From Oscillospiraceae bacterium (GTDB lineage: Bacteria; Bacillota_A; Clostridia; Oscillospirales; Ruminococcaceae): a stretch of DNA of 6,169 nucleotides. How positions within the stretch are numbered: position 1 is the first letter of the stretch; every line of letters starts with the position of its first letter. The DNA lies in the NCBI GenBank assembly GCA_017848205.1, contig JAGDDO010000546.1, forward strand, positions 1 through 6,169. Direction: 5' to 3'. The position numbers and the translations under genes are program-made. The notes under the pieces are model-generated. The model was not told the origin of the DNA. It did not search any database and was given only the letters and a program-made list of their open reading frames with translations. Below are positions 1 through 6,099 of the stretch, piece by piece.

Positions 1-220
1 CATTTGAAAAAGTGCAGTGATCCATGCATCTGTAACGCTGCGGCCTTCCGGCAGGATAGACAAACAGTGAGTTTTCCGGCACTCTGATATCCCTGCCGTC
101 TATATTGAACACTGCTCCGGAACGCAGAAGAATAAGCAGATTATCCCCGCTGCCTTCCGGTCTGTCTATATTGAAATCACTGTCATGAGTATGGTTGAAT
201 CCGGCGTTGATGATCTTCAT
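1..220 (-). CDS. AraC-family transcriptional regulator, N-terminal part (runs off the window edge)
   Basis: Only the first 73 codons are present; the gene continues beyond position 1. The visible protein begins MKIINAGFNHTHDSDFNIDR and continues with a stretch of the type 'GSGDNLLILLRSGAVFNIDG..I.VPENSLFVYPAGRPQRY'. This is the jelly-roll (cupin-like) sensing domain found at the N-terminus of many clostridial AraC regulators; the C-terminal double helix-turn-helix would lie outside the window. The start at 218-220 is chosen because GGAAAGG lies 11 nt upstream of it. An in-frame ATG at 245-247 also exists, but it lies only a few bases after the predicted transcription start, leaving no room for a ribosome binding site. 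The gene is divergent from the ABC exporter operon, so it may regulate that operon, itself, or an unseen gene. Family assignment rests on the sensing domain alone and is fairly but not fully certain. Confidence 0.72.
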   Translation of the reverse strand, partial: MKIINAGFNHTHDSDFNIDRPEGSGDNLLILLRSGAVFNIDGRDIRVPENSLFVYPAGRPQRYRCMDHCTFSN

Positions 221-248
221 GAATAAACCAGCCTTTCCGTTAAACATC

Positions 249-270
249 TTTAGTTGTATTATAGACTAAA
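249..270. promoter_or_regulatory. Possible operator dyad over the -10 of the AraC-type gene
   Basis: TTTAGT (249-254) and ACTAAA (265-270) form a perfect 6-bp inverted repeat with a 10-nt spacer that contains the whole TATAAT box and runs to the predicted transcription start. A protein bound here would block the promoter, so autoregulation is conceivable. AraC proteins usually bind direct rather than inverted sites, and a 6-bp repeat in AT-rich DNA can arise by chance. Confidence 0.3.
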
Positions 271-287
271 TACGGGCGTGCTGTCAA
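258..287 (-). promoter_or_regulatory. Sigma-A type promoter of the AraC-type gene
   Basis: On the minus strand a perfect TTGACA (282-287) and a perfect TATAAT (258-263) are separated by 18 nt. Transcription would begin near 250-251, giving a leader of about 30 nt before the ATG at 220. This placement supports that start over the upstream ATG at 247. Confidence 0.8.
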
Positions 288-355
288 TAAACATCTGCTG
301 TTACCGATTATAACTTTCCGGTATAGCTTATCTCATAAAATAAGACCGTTTTCAC

Positions 356-384
356 TTGTAAAGCTTTAATTTTTGGATTATAAT
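356..384 (+). promoter_or_regulatory. Probable promoter of the ABC exporter operon
   Basis: A perfect TATAAT (379-384) is preceded after 17 nt by TTGTAA (356-361), a 4-of-6 match to the -35 consensus. Transcription would start near 391. The weaker -35 box suggests the promoter may be assisted or controlled, which fits a divergent regulator gene, but no activator site is clear. Confidence 0.6.
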
Positions 385-405
385 AGAACAGTGACAACCA
401 CATTT

Positions 406-412
406 AAGGAAG
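406..412 (+). promoter_or_regulatory. Ribosome binding site that fixes a TTG start at 421
   Basis: AAGGAAG lies 8 nt before TTG at 421. The longer reading from TTG at 373 would overlap the -10 box and start upstream of the predicted transcript, so it is rejected. GTG at 391 would be leaderless and GTG at 412 would sit on the ribosome binding site itself. Confidence 0.7.
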
Positions 413-420
413 TGCATTAT

Positions 421-2136
421 TTGAAAAAACTTTTTAAATACCTTGACGGGTATAGAAAATACCTGGTGTTAGGACCTTTCTTCAAGCTCCTTGAAGCAAT
501 ATTTGAAGTTACAGTGCCGCTTGTCACTGCCAAGATCATTGACAACGGTATAGCACGCGGCGACACCGGATACATCAGAAAAATGAGTATGGTAATAATC
601 CTTCTCGGATTTGCCGGATTTTCATTTGCGGTAACATGTCAGTACTTTGCAGCAAAATGCGCATTCGGATTCGGCACCGCGCTTCGAAGTGCTCTGTACA
701 GACACATCGGATCATTTTCGAGAACAGAGACCGACAGACTGGGACCCGCCACACTCACAAACAGACTGATAAACGACACGAATGCAGTCCAGACCGGAGT
801 AAACATGGCGATCCGTCTCGGCACCCGTGCTCCTTTTCTTATAATCGGTGCCATTGTAATGGCAATGAGCAGGGACGTTAAGCTGTCGCTTATTTTTATC
901 GCCGCAGCTCCTGTCATAGCTTTTATCATATGGAAAGTAATGAGCACAACTGTTCCTATGTACAGACAGAACCAGAAAAGGCTTGACCGCATAGCACTCC
1001 TGACCGGTGAAAGTCTGGAAGGAATAAGAGTAATACGTGCATTCTCAAAACAGGAAAATGAAAACCGTGATTTCAGGGAAGCTTCTGACGATCTGAGCAG
1101 GCACGCCATAATTGCCGGAAAAATTTCAGCAGTTCTCAATCCGCTCACCTTCTCGGCAGTCAGTCTGGCGACAGTTTTCATCATCTGGTTCGGAGGTATA
1201 AGGGTAAACACCGGATTTCTCACACAGGGTGACATTACGGCTTTTGTAAGCTACATGACACAGATATCTCTTGCACTCGTAGTTCTTGCCAGTCTTATCG
1301 GACATTTCAACAAGTCACTTTCCGGTGCGGGAAGAATAGCTGATATCTTCTCGATGCATTCATCCATGACCGACGGCACAGAAAGCATCACCGAAAATGA
1401 CAGTCCTCTGATCGAATTCGACAATGTAAGTTTCAGGTACGACGGTGCATCGGAGGATTCACTGACCGGCATCTCCTTTACGCTGCAGAAAGGACAGTCC
1501 CTCGGTATAATCGGCGGTACCGGAAGCGGAAAATCCACCATAGCTTCACTCATCCCCCGCTTTTACGATGTAACCGGCGGTGAAATACGCATATACGGCA
1601 GGAACATTAAGGAATACAGACTTTCCGAACTGCGAAAATTCGTCGTTTCCGTACCGCAGAAAGCAGCTCTTGTATCAGGAACAGTTGCTGAAAACATACG
1701 CATGGGCAAACCTGATGCCTCGGACGAGGAAGTAATAAACGCCCTTAAAACCGCGCAGGCATGGGAGTTTATAAGCAAGCTTCCGAACGGCATCAACTCA
1801 CCGGTGCAGCAGTTCGGACGAAACTTTTCAGGTGGTCAGAAACAGAGGCTTACTATTGCAAGAGCACTGGTATCAAAGCCTTCCGTACTGATACTCGACG
1901 ACAGCACAAGCGCCCTTGACATGCAGACAGATCTGCTTCTCAGAAAAGCCATTGCGGAAGATCTGAAGGAGACTGCCGTGATAATGATATCACAGCGTGC
2001 GACCTCACTGAAAAACTCCGATCTGATACTTGTTATGGAAGACGGTCAGTGCGAAGGTTCAGGCAGAAATGAAGAGCTTGAAAACTCATCACCTGTTTAC
2101 CGCGAAATAATCGAAATACAGAAGGCGGGTGAATAA
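421..2136 (+). CDS. ABC exporter half-transporter, degenerate-site subunit (fused permease and ATPase)
   Basis: The 571-residue product is a normal-length half-transporter of the type I multidrug/lipid exporter family, acting in the cytoplasmic membrane. About six membrane segments (near residues 14-40, 57-79, 136-152, 155-174, 238-261, 270-295) precede the nucleotide-binding domain. That domain shows A-loop Tyr340, Walker A GGTGSGKST (365-373), Q-loop Gln413, signature FSGGQ (469-473), Walker B ending in Asp493 and D-loop SALD (497-500). The residue after the Walker B Asp is Asp494 rather than the catalytic Glu, and the H-loop position is Gln525 (ISQRATSL) rather than His. These two changes are the known pattern of the degenerate-site subunit in heterodimeric exporters such as TM287/288. 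It is the first gene of an operon; the partner starts 3 bp after its stop. The start is TTG at 421. The substrate (drug, peptide or lipid) cannot be read from the sequence. Confidence 0.93.
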   Translation: MKKLFKYLDGYRKYLVLGPFFKLLEAIFEVTVPLVTAKIIDNGIARGDTGYIRKMSMVIILLGFAGFSFAVTCQYFAAKCAFGFGTALRSALYRHIGSFSRTETDRLGPATLTNRLINDTNAVQTGVNMAIRLGTRAPFLIIGAIVMAMSRDVKLSLIFIAAAPVIAFIIWKVMSTTVPMYRQNQKRLDRIALLTGESLEGIRVIRAFSKQENENRDFREASDDLSRHAIIAGKISAVLNPLTFSAVSLATVFIIWFGGIRVNTGFLTQGDITAFVSYMTQISLALVVLASLIGHFNKSLSGAGRIADIFSMHSSMTDGTESITENDSPLIEFDNVSFRYDGASEDSLTGISFTLQKGQSLGIIGGTGSGKSTIASLIPRFYDVTGGEIRIYGRNIKEYRLSELRKFVVSVPQKAALVSGTVAENIRMGKPDASDEEVINALKTAQAWEFISKLPNGINSPVQQFGRNFSGGQKQRLTIARALVSKPSVLILDDSTSALDMQTDLLLRKAIAEDLKETAVIMISQRATSLKNSDLILVMEDGQCEGSGRNEELENSSPVYREIIEIQKAGE

Positions 2137-2139
2137 AAA

Positions 2140-3867
2140 ATGAAAACAATGAAAAGAATAATTTCATATACCGCTTCTTACAGAAAGCACTTCGTGCTTG
2201 CGGTCGTTTTCGCCGTCATCGGGGTGGCAGGTTCACTCTTAGTTCCTATTCTCACCGGCCGTGCCATAGACTTTATTCGCGGAAAAAACGATGTGGATTC
2301 CGGAGCTCTGATCCGTATTCTCACCATTCTTGCTGCATCAGCTGCCGTAAGCAGCATTTCACAGTGGATAATGGCAAGGAACTCAAATATCCTGTCAAGC
2401 CTCACTGCCCGCGACATACGCATACAGTATCTTGAAAAACTGAACCGCGTACCGGTAAGCTTTGTCGACAAAAACGCACGCGGCGATCTTATCAGCCGTG
2501 CGTCAGTCGATATTGAAACTGTTTCCGATGCCCTTACCCAGGGATTTACCCAGTTTCTGACCGGCATAGTTACGATAGCCGGAACTCTGATATTCATGTT
2601 GTACATCGACTTTAAAATAGCGCTTATCGTCATCGTGCTTACTCCGCTTTCTCTTGCCGCAGCGTGGATAATAACCCGCCTTTCACACAACGCATTCACC
2701 GAACAGTCATCTGTACGCGGCAGTCTTTCCGGATTTGCTGATGAAATGATAAAAAACCAGAACATTGTGGAAGCGTTCAACTACACACCGCTGGCAGAAA
2801 AAAGATTCGATGAGATAAACAGCCGTTTCGGTTCAGCCGGACTGAAGGCTACATTTATTTCTTCCGTTTCCAATCCGCTGACCCGATTCATAAACGGCAT
2901 CATCTACGCACTTGTGGGAATGTTCGGTGCTCTCAGCGTCGTAAACGGACGTATAACGGTTGGTACTCTCGTAAGTTTTCTGTCATATGCAAACCAGTAC
3001 ACCAAACCTTTCAACGAGATATCGGGCGTAATTTCCGAGCTTCAGAACGCTCTTGCATCGGCTGAACGTGTATTTGCCGTTATCGACTCAGAAGATGAGG
3101 AACCTGATGAAGGAAAACCTCTGCTTGAAGATCCTGACGGTTCAGTGCTGTTTGACAATATCAGCTTTTCATACGTACCGGAAAAGCCGCTGCTCACTGA
3201 TATAACCATCGACGTAAAACCCGGTCAGCGTGTTGCCATCGTAGGTCCAACCGGATGCGGCAAGACAACCCTTATCAATCTTATAATGAGATTTTATGAC
3301 ACCACAGACGGAAGCGTTGTCATTTCAGGGAAAAATGTCCGCGACGTTACCCGTGACAGTCTGCGTTCCTGCTTCGGCATGGAGCTTCAGGAAACCTGGC
3401 TTTTTAACGGCACCATACGCGAGAACATATCCTACGGCAAACCGGATGCCACCGAAGAAGAGATAATAAAAGCCGCTAAGCCAGCACACGCTCACAGCTT
3501 TATCAAACGTCTTCCGGAAGGATATGACACCGTCATCGGCGAAAACGGCGGAAGTCTTTCGCAGGGACAGAAACAGCTGCTCACCATTGCAAGAATAATG
3601 CTCACCGATCCGCCTATGCTCATCCTTGACGAAGCCACAAGTAACATAGATATCCGTACCGAAGTAAAGATCCAGAAAGCCTTCGAGGAACTTATGAAAG
3701 GCAAAACAAGCTTCATAATCGCCCACAGACTTTCAACTATCAGGAACACGGACATGATACTGGTAATGCGCGACGGAAACATCGTCGAGCACGGCGACCA
3801 CAAAGCCCTGATGGCTCAGAACGGCTTCTACAGAAAGCTTTACGAGGCAGCATCTGCGTGCAAATAA
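2140..3867 (+). CDS. ABC exporter half-transporter, catalytic subunit (fused permease and ATPase)
   Basis: The 575-residue product is the second half of the heterodimer. Membrane segments lie near residues 18-40, 58-80, 138-155, 159-178, 243-268 and roughly 276-295, followed by a nucleotide-binding domain. This has A-loop Tyr345, Walker A GPTGCGKTT (369-377), Q-loop Gln417, signature LSQGQ (473-477), Walker B Asp497 with catalytic Glu498, D-loop SNID (501-504) and H-loop His529 (AHRLSTI). It therefore carries a complete hydrolytic core, while its signature deviates from LSGGQ. The subunits pair head to tail, so its Walker motifs would face the good FSGGQ of the upstream protein, and its LSQGQ would complete the upstream protein's degenerate site. 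The ATG is 3 bp after the upstream stop, with a GGCGGGTGA-like ribosome binding site inside the end of that gene; a second in-frame ATG at 2149 is less well spaced. Translational coupling would keep the two chains in equal amounts. The substrate is unknown. Confidence 0.94.
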   Translation: MKTMKRIISYTASYRKHFVLAVVFAVIGVAGSLLVPILTGRAIDFIRGKNDVDSGALIRILTILAASAAVSSISQWIMARNSNILSSLTARDIRIQYLEKLNRVPVSFVDKNARGDLISRASVDIETVSDALTQGFTQFLTGIVTIAGTLIFMLYIDFKIALIVIVLTPLSLAAAWIITRLSHNAFTEQSSVRGSLSGFADEMIKNQNIVEAFNYTPLAEKRFDEINSRFGSAGLKATFISSVSNPLTRFINGIIYALVGMFGALSVVNGRITVGTLVSFLSYANQYTKPFNEISGVISELQNALASAERVFAVIDSEDEEPDEGKPLLEDPDGSVLFDNISFSYVPEKPLLTDITIDVKPGQRVAIVGPTGCGKTTLINLIMRFYDTTDGSVVISGKNVRDVTRDSLRSCFGMELQETWLFNGTIRENISYGKPDATEEEIIKAAKPAHAHSFIKRLPEGYDTVIGENGGSLSQGQKQLLTIARIMLTDPPMLILDEATSNIDIRTEVKIQKAFEELMKGKTSFIIAHRLSTIRNTDMILVMRDGNIVEHGDHKALMAQNGFYRKLYEAASACK

Positions 3868-3874
3868 AACAGAA

Positions 3875-3919
3875 CAGCCCGCTTTACGGTTTTAGTTTTC
3901 GTAAAGCGGGCTGCTTTTT
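3875..3919 (+). terminator. Intrinsic terminator of the ABC operon, probably bidirectional
   Basis: CAGCCCGCTTTACG (3875-3888) pairs perfectly with 3900-3913 to give a 14-bp stem with an 11-nt loop, followed by TTTTT and then ATC plus a further T run. It begins 7 bp after the stop of the second ABC gene. The minus-strand M23 gene ends 12 bp from the other side. The minus-strand tail (TTCTGTTTTATTT) is also T-rich, so the same hairpin could end both convergent transcripts. Confidence 0.92.
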
Positions 3920-3925
3920 ATCTTT

Positions 3926-5152
3926 TTAATGCGAAGCAGTTATGAACTGCTCCGGATCAACGGCGTTTGATACAGACCATTCAAAAGGCCATTTACGTAC
4001 TTCAAGATGCAGTTTCGGCTGATCAGCCTTTCCGGTTGCGCCGACATATCCTATGGTCTCACCAGCTGTAACCTTCTGCATCTCGCTTACAGTTACAGAG
4101 CCAAGGTGAGCATAAAGTGTACCGTACTTACCATCATTATGCATTATGAGAACATAGTTGCCATACCCTCCGCCGCATTCACAGTCATTCTTTGCCTGGT
4201 TATGCGTACATGTGTCAAATACTTTGAACACTACACCGTCAGCTGCTGCCGTGACTTCTTTTCCTGATATATCATCTGTTTCAGTTCCGGTGATGTCAAT
4301 ACCTTTATGTCCTGCAGGCTCCATCCATGTTTCAGTTCCGGTGATGTCAATACCTTTATGTCCTACAGGCTCCATCCACCTGCTTGTAATTACTCCGTAT
4401 CCGCCGGCAACAGGCCAGTTGAAGCTGTATTCTTCCCCGACATTATCCGGACCTTCATCAGACTGCGTGATCAGTGTTTCAGCATTGTCTGCATTTTCAG
4501 TTTGTTCTGTGACTTTTTCAGTTTGCTCTGTGATTTTTTCATCACGTTCTTTATCTTCTGCTGTCATCATACTTCTGCTTTCGGATTTTTCTGCAGGAAC
4601 ATCAGTAACTTCTCCGTCAGACGAAGCGTTTTTTTCATTCATCAGGGATTCAGCCGGTTCAGTGATCATTTCCTTTATCGTTTCCGGCAATCCGGAAACA
4701 TCGGTTATATCTGTAACTATATCTGTTACAGTACTGGTCTCGGTTTGTGTTTCCGTAAATGCAGCAGTCGTCGTCAGTTCTGTTACAGATGTAACCGGCA
4801 AATCAGTCAGTTTATCTTCCGGTATCTCTCCGCGCCCATTTTTATACATAAAATTTCCAAGTATCCCACAGACAAATAATATACATGCCGCCGCAGGGAC
4901 TGCATACTGCCATCTGATCTTTCTCCTTTCTTCCACTACGCTCATCTGTTTCTCGTGTATATTCCCGGATGTTTTTTGGGTGCCGGAATTATCGGCATGA
5001 ACATCCGTTTCTTTTTTCCTCATTAGTTTTTCTTTACTCATCTTTAAGATCCTCTCTTTTTCAGCGGCACTGAGAACCGGTACTTCAGAAAGGAGCTCCA
5101 CCGTTTTGTCATCAGCATTTACAAGCATATCAAACTCCTGATCCTTATTCAT
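3926..5152 (-). CDS. Single-pass membrane protein with external M23 (LytM) domain, possible anti-sigma factor
   Basis: Starting at the ATG at 5150-5152 the product has 408 residues. It has a charged cytoplasmic part (1-80), one membrane segment (about 81-103), a Thr/Ser/Glu-rich linker (about 115-240) and an M23 peptidoglycan-endopeptidase fold (about 247-400). Visible M23 features are HKGID, present twice (His265/Asp269 and His282/Asp286), GGGYGNY, YAHL (His349) and PKLHLEV (His382). The zinc ligands are retained, but Lys380 stands where the first His of HxH, a catalytic residue, is normally found; activity may be lost. A Cys-rich insert (Cys315, 324, 326) precedes GGGYGNY. The upstream sigma gene overlaps this one by 8 bp (ATGAATAA), so the cytoplasmic part may bind the sigma factor; no defined anti-sigma domain is recognisable. 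The chosen start has GGAG 9 nt upstream; the ATG at 5161 touches that GGAG and is unlikely. A SpoIIQ-like structural role is an alternative. Confidence 0.82.
   Translation of the reverse strand: MNKDQEFDMLVNADDKTVELLSEVPVLSAAEKERILKMSKEKLMRKKETDVHADNSGTQKTSGNIHEKQMSVVEERRKIRWQYAVPAAACILFVCGILGNFMYKNGRGEIPEDKLTDLPVTSVTELTTTAAFTETQTETSTVTDIVTDITDVSGLPETIKEMITEPAESLMNEKNASSDGEVTDVPAEKSESRSMMTAEDKERDEKITEQTEKVTEQTENADNAETLITQSDEGPDNVGEEYSFNWPVAGGYGVITSRWMEPVGHKGIDITGTETWMEPAGHKGIDITGTETDDISGKEVTAAADGVVFKVFDTCTHNQAKNDCECGGGYGNYVLIMHNDGKYGTLYAHLGSVTVSEMQKVTAGETIGYVGATGKADQPKLHLEVRKWPFEWSVSNAVDPEQFITASH
4277..4378 (-). repeat. 51-bp in-frame tandem duplication inside the M23 domain
   Basis: Two adjacent 51-bp copies (4277-4327 and 4328-4378) differ at one base only (4314 G versus 4365 A). 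Each encodes the 17 residues WMEPxGHKGIDITGTET, with x being Val in the first protein copy and Ala in the second. The unit contains the M23 HxxxD zinc-binding motif, so the protein has two candidate motifs in a row. The near identity indicates a recent event. Confidence 0.97.
4494..4535 (-). repeat. Two 21-bp repeats in the linker of the M23 protein
   Basis: Units 4494-4514 and 4515-4535 differ at two positions and encode the heptads of ITEQTEKVTEQTEN. They lie in the low-complexity external linker and probably arose by slippage; a spacer function is likely. Confidence 0.75.
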
Positions 5153-5732
5153 AATCTGCATCTCCTTTTCTGTATACGATACCAGTCGCAGCCAGTGATT
5201 TTTTCAGTTTTCCTAGCGCTCTTGAAGCACGCATACGAACTGTCGAAGCCTTCATTGACAGCAATTCCGCTATCTCGGCCGATGAACGCTGATAATAATA
5301 CTTCTGAAGAATTATAACTGAATCAGGTCTGCCAAGTTCTTCAATTTTCCCCATCAGTATACGGCTGACCTCTTTATTGTCTGACTCTGTCTCGATATTC
5401 TCCTCCGATCTTATCAGTGCAAGGAGCTCATCTGAATCATCAGACTGATGAAGCCTTCCGCCGGCTAACCTGTAAAATGCATTTATAGCACGCCGCTTTG
5501 CCACTGTACCAATATAGCCTTTTAAATCACCACTGTGATCATCCGGCTTTAATCCGAAAAATATATCCGCAAAAATATCGCTGACACATTCCTCAATATC
5601 AGCACGTGATGCTGTACTTCTGAGTTTATTGAATACTATAGCATAAACATAATCACAGTAATTGTCAAACAGCATACTGTAAGCTTTATCAGGAGATTCT
5701 TCATAAAGTTCCTGATATTCATGTCCTGTCAT
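5145..5732 (-). CDS. ECF-type RNA polymerase sigma factor
   Basis: The 195-residue product has the usual length and two-domain layout of extracytoplasmic-function sigma factors. Region 2 spans about residues 17-88 (from AYSMLFDNYCDYVYAIVFNK through IEECVSDIFADIF to KGYIGTVAKRRAINAFYR). It is joined by an acidic linker (about 95-122) to region 4 (about 124-180), whose helix-turn-helix SSAEIAELLSMKASTVRMRASRALGKLKK would recognise the -35 element. The start is secure: AGGAGG (5740-5745) lies 7 nt before the ATG. The stop overlaps the start of the downstream membrane M23 gene by 8 bp, a layout typical of a sigma factor with its cognate regulator. The linker is longer than in minimal family members. 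Its regulon is unknown; no copy of a recognisable ECF promoter could be confidently placed upstream of the operon. Confidence 0.9.
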   Translation of the reverse strand: MTGHEYQELYEESPDKAYSMLFDNYCDYVYAIVFNKLRSTASRADIEECVSDIFADIFFGLKPDDHSGDLKGYIGTVAKRRAINAFYRLAGGRLHQSDDSDELLALIRSEENIETESDNKEVSRILMGKIEELGRPDSVIILQKYYYQRSSAEIAELLSMKASTVRMRASRALGKLKKSLAATGIVYRKGDADYE

Positions 5733-5850
5733 TACAATTCCTCCTGTCCCGAAAGAGTTCCATGGATTCTTCTTTCATTTATACATTCAGTTAAAACACT
5801 GCATCTGTCACACATTTTCAAAAAAGCAGATAAAAATTTCGTTCATATGG

Positions 5851-5873
5851 TATCCACTGCGATGCAGCGGATA
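5851..5873 (-). promoter_or_regulatory. Dyad or stem-loop upstream of the sigma operon
   Basis: TATCCACTGC (5851-5860) and GCAGCGGATA (5864-5873) form a 10-bp inverted repeat around a 3-nt centre. In minus-strand RNA the one imperfect position becomes a G-U wobble, so the helix is continuous; on the plus strand it is an A-C mismatch. This asymmetry favours a role in RNA of the sigma operon leader, though a DNA operator is also possible. There is no adjacent T run, so it is not a standard terminator. Confidence 0.45.
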
Positions 5874-5880
5874 TATAATT

Positions 5881-5904
5881 ACTGCCGCCCGGATAGGCGG
5901 CAGT
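5881..5904. other. GC-rich stem-loop, possible terminator or leader structure
   Basis: ACTGCCGCC (5881-5889) pairs perfectly with GGCGGCAGT (5896-5904) around a 6-nt loop. On the plus strand it is followed by TACCTTTATTTAATTTTTT, an interrupted T-rich tail resembling a weak terminator, but no plus-strand gene ends here. On the minus strand it would stand only 7 nt before the 5851-5873 stem. Its role is unclear: a backup terminator or part of the sigma operon leader. Confidence 0.5.
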
Positions 5905-5937
5905 TACCTTTATTTAATTTTTTACGTACAGTCAACG

Positions 5938-5973
5938 AAAAAGCCGTCTGAACATATAATTCAGACGGCTTTT
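5938..5973 (-). terminator. Intrinsic terminator of the tRNA-fMet transcript
   Basis: AAAAGCCGTCTGAA (5939-5952) pairs perfectly with 5960-5973, giving a 14-bp stem with a 7-nt loop; on the minus strand it ends in TTTTT (5942-5938). It begins 4 nt after the tRNA CCA end, so the tRNA is transcribed alone. The plus-strand side also carries TTTT, so some bidirectional action is possible. Confidence 0.9.
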
Positions 5974-5977
5974 GATT

Positions 5978-6054
<77 letters not shown>

Positions 6055-6070
6055 TTCTCGACCGTTATCT

Positions 6071-6099
6071 ATTATACCACTTTCAGAGAGCCATGTCAA
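6071..6099 (-). promoter_or_regulatory. Consensus promoter of tRNA-fMet
   Basis: Perfect TTGACA (6094-6099) and TATAAT (6071-6076) are separated by 17 nt on the minus strand, as expected for a highly expressed stable RNA. Transcription would begin near 6064, about 10 nt before the mature 5' end. An A tract directly upstream of the -35 (minus strand, about 6103-6108) could act as an UP element. Confidence 0.93.

Larger units (their letters stand above)
5733..5977. other. Leader and intergenic region between the sigma gene and tRNA-fMet
   Basis: This 245-bp stretch holds the sigma gene's ribosome binding site (5740-5745), two stem-loops (5851-5873 and 5881-5904) and the tRNA terminator. No convincing protein gene is present on either strand. 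No strong promoter for the sigma operon was found. TATAAA (minus strand, 5778-5783) lacks a properly spaced -35. TTGACT (minus strand, 5930-5935) is followed only by weak -10 candidates. An ECF-type self-regulated promoter is possible but cannot be pinned down. Confidence 0.6.

Noticed and set aside
639..2780. Minus-strand open frames opposite the two ABC genes
   Set aside because: Their products have no recognisable features and lie entirely within strongly supported ABC transporter genes.
4277..4535. CRISPR-like array or mobile-element repeat
   Set aside because: The repeats are directly adjacent without spacers, keep the reading frame and are explained as coding tandem duplications.
4158..5000. 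Long plus-strand open frames opposite the M23 gene (280 and 190 codons)
   Set aside because: They mirror the low-complexity Thr/Glu linker, have no convincing ribosome binding site, give Ser/Val- or Phe/Cys-rich products without a domain, and lie antisense to a well-supported gene.
5721..5951. 76-codon plus-strand frame in the sigma leader region
   Set aside because: It has no ribosome binding site, runs through both stem-loops and into the tRNA terminator, and has no recognisable product.
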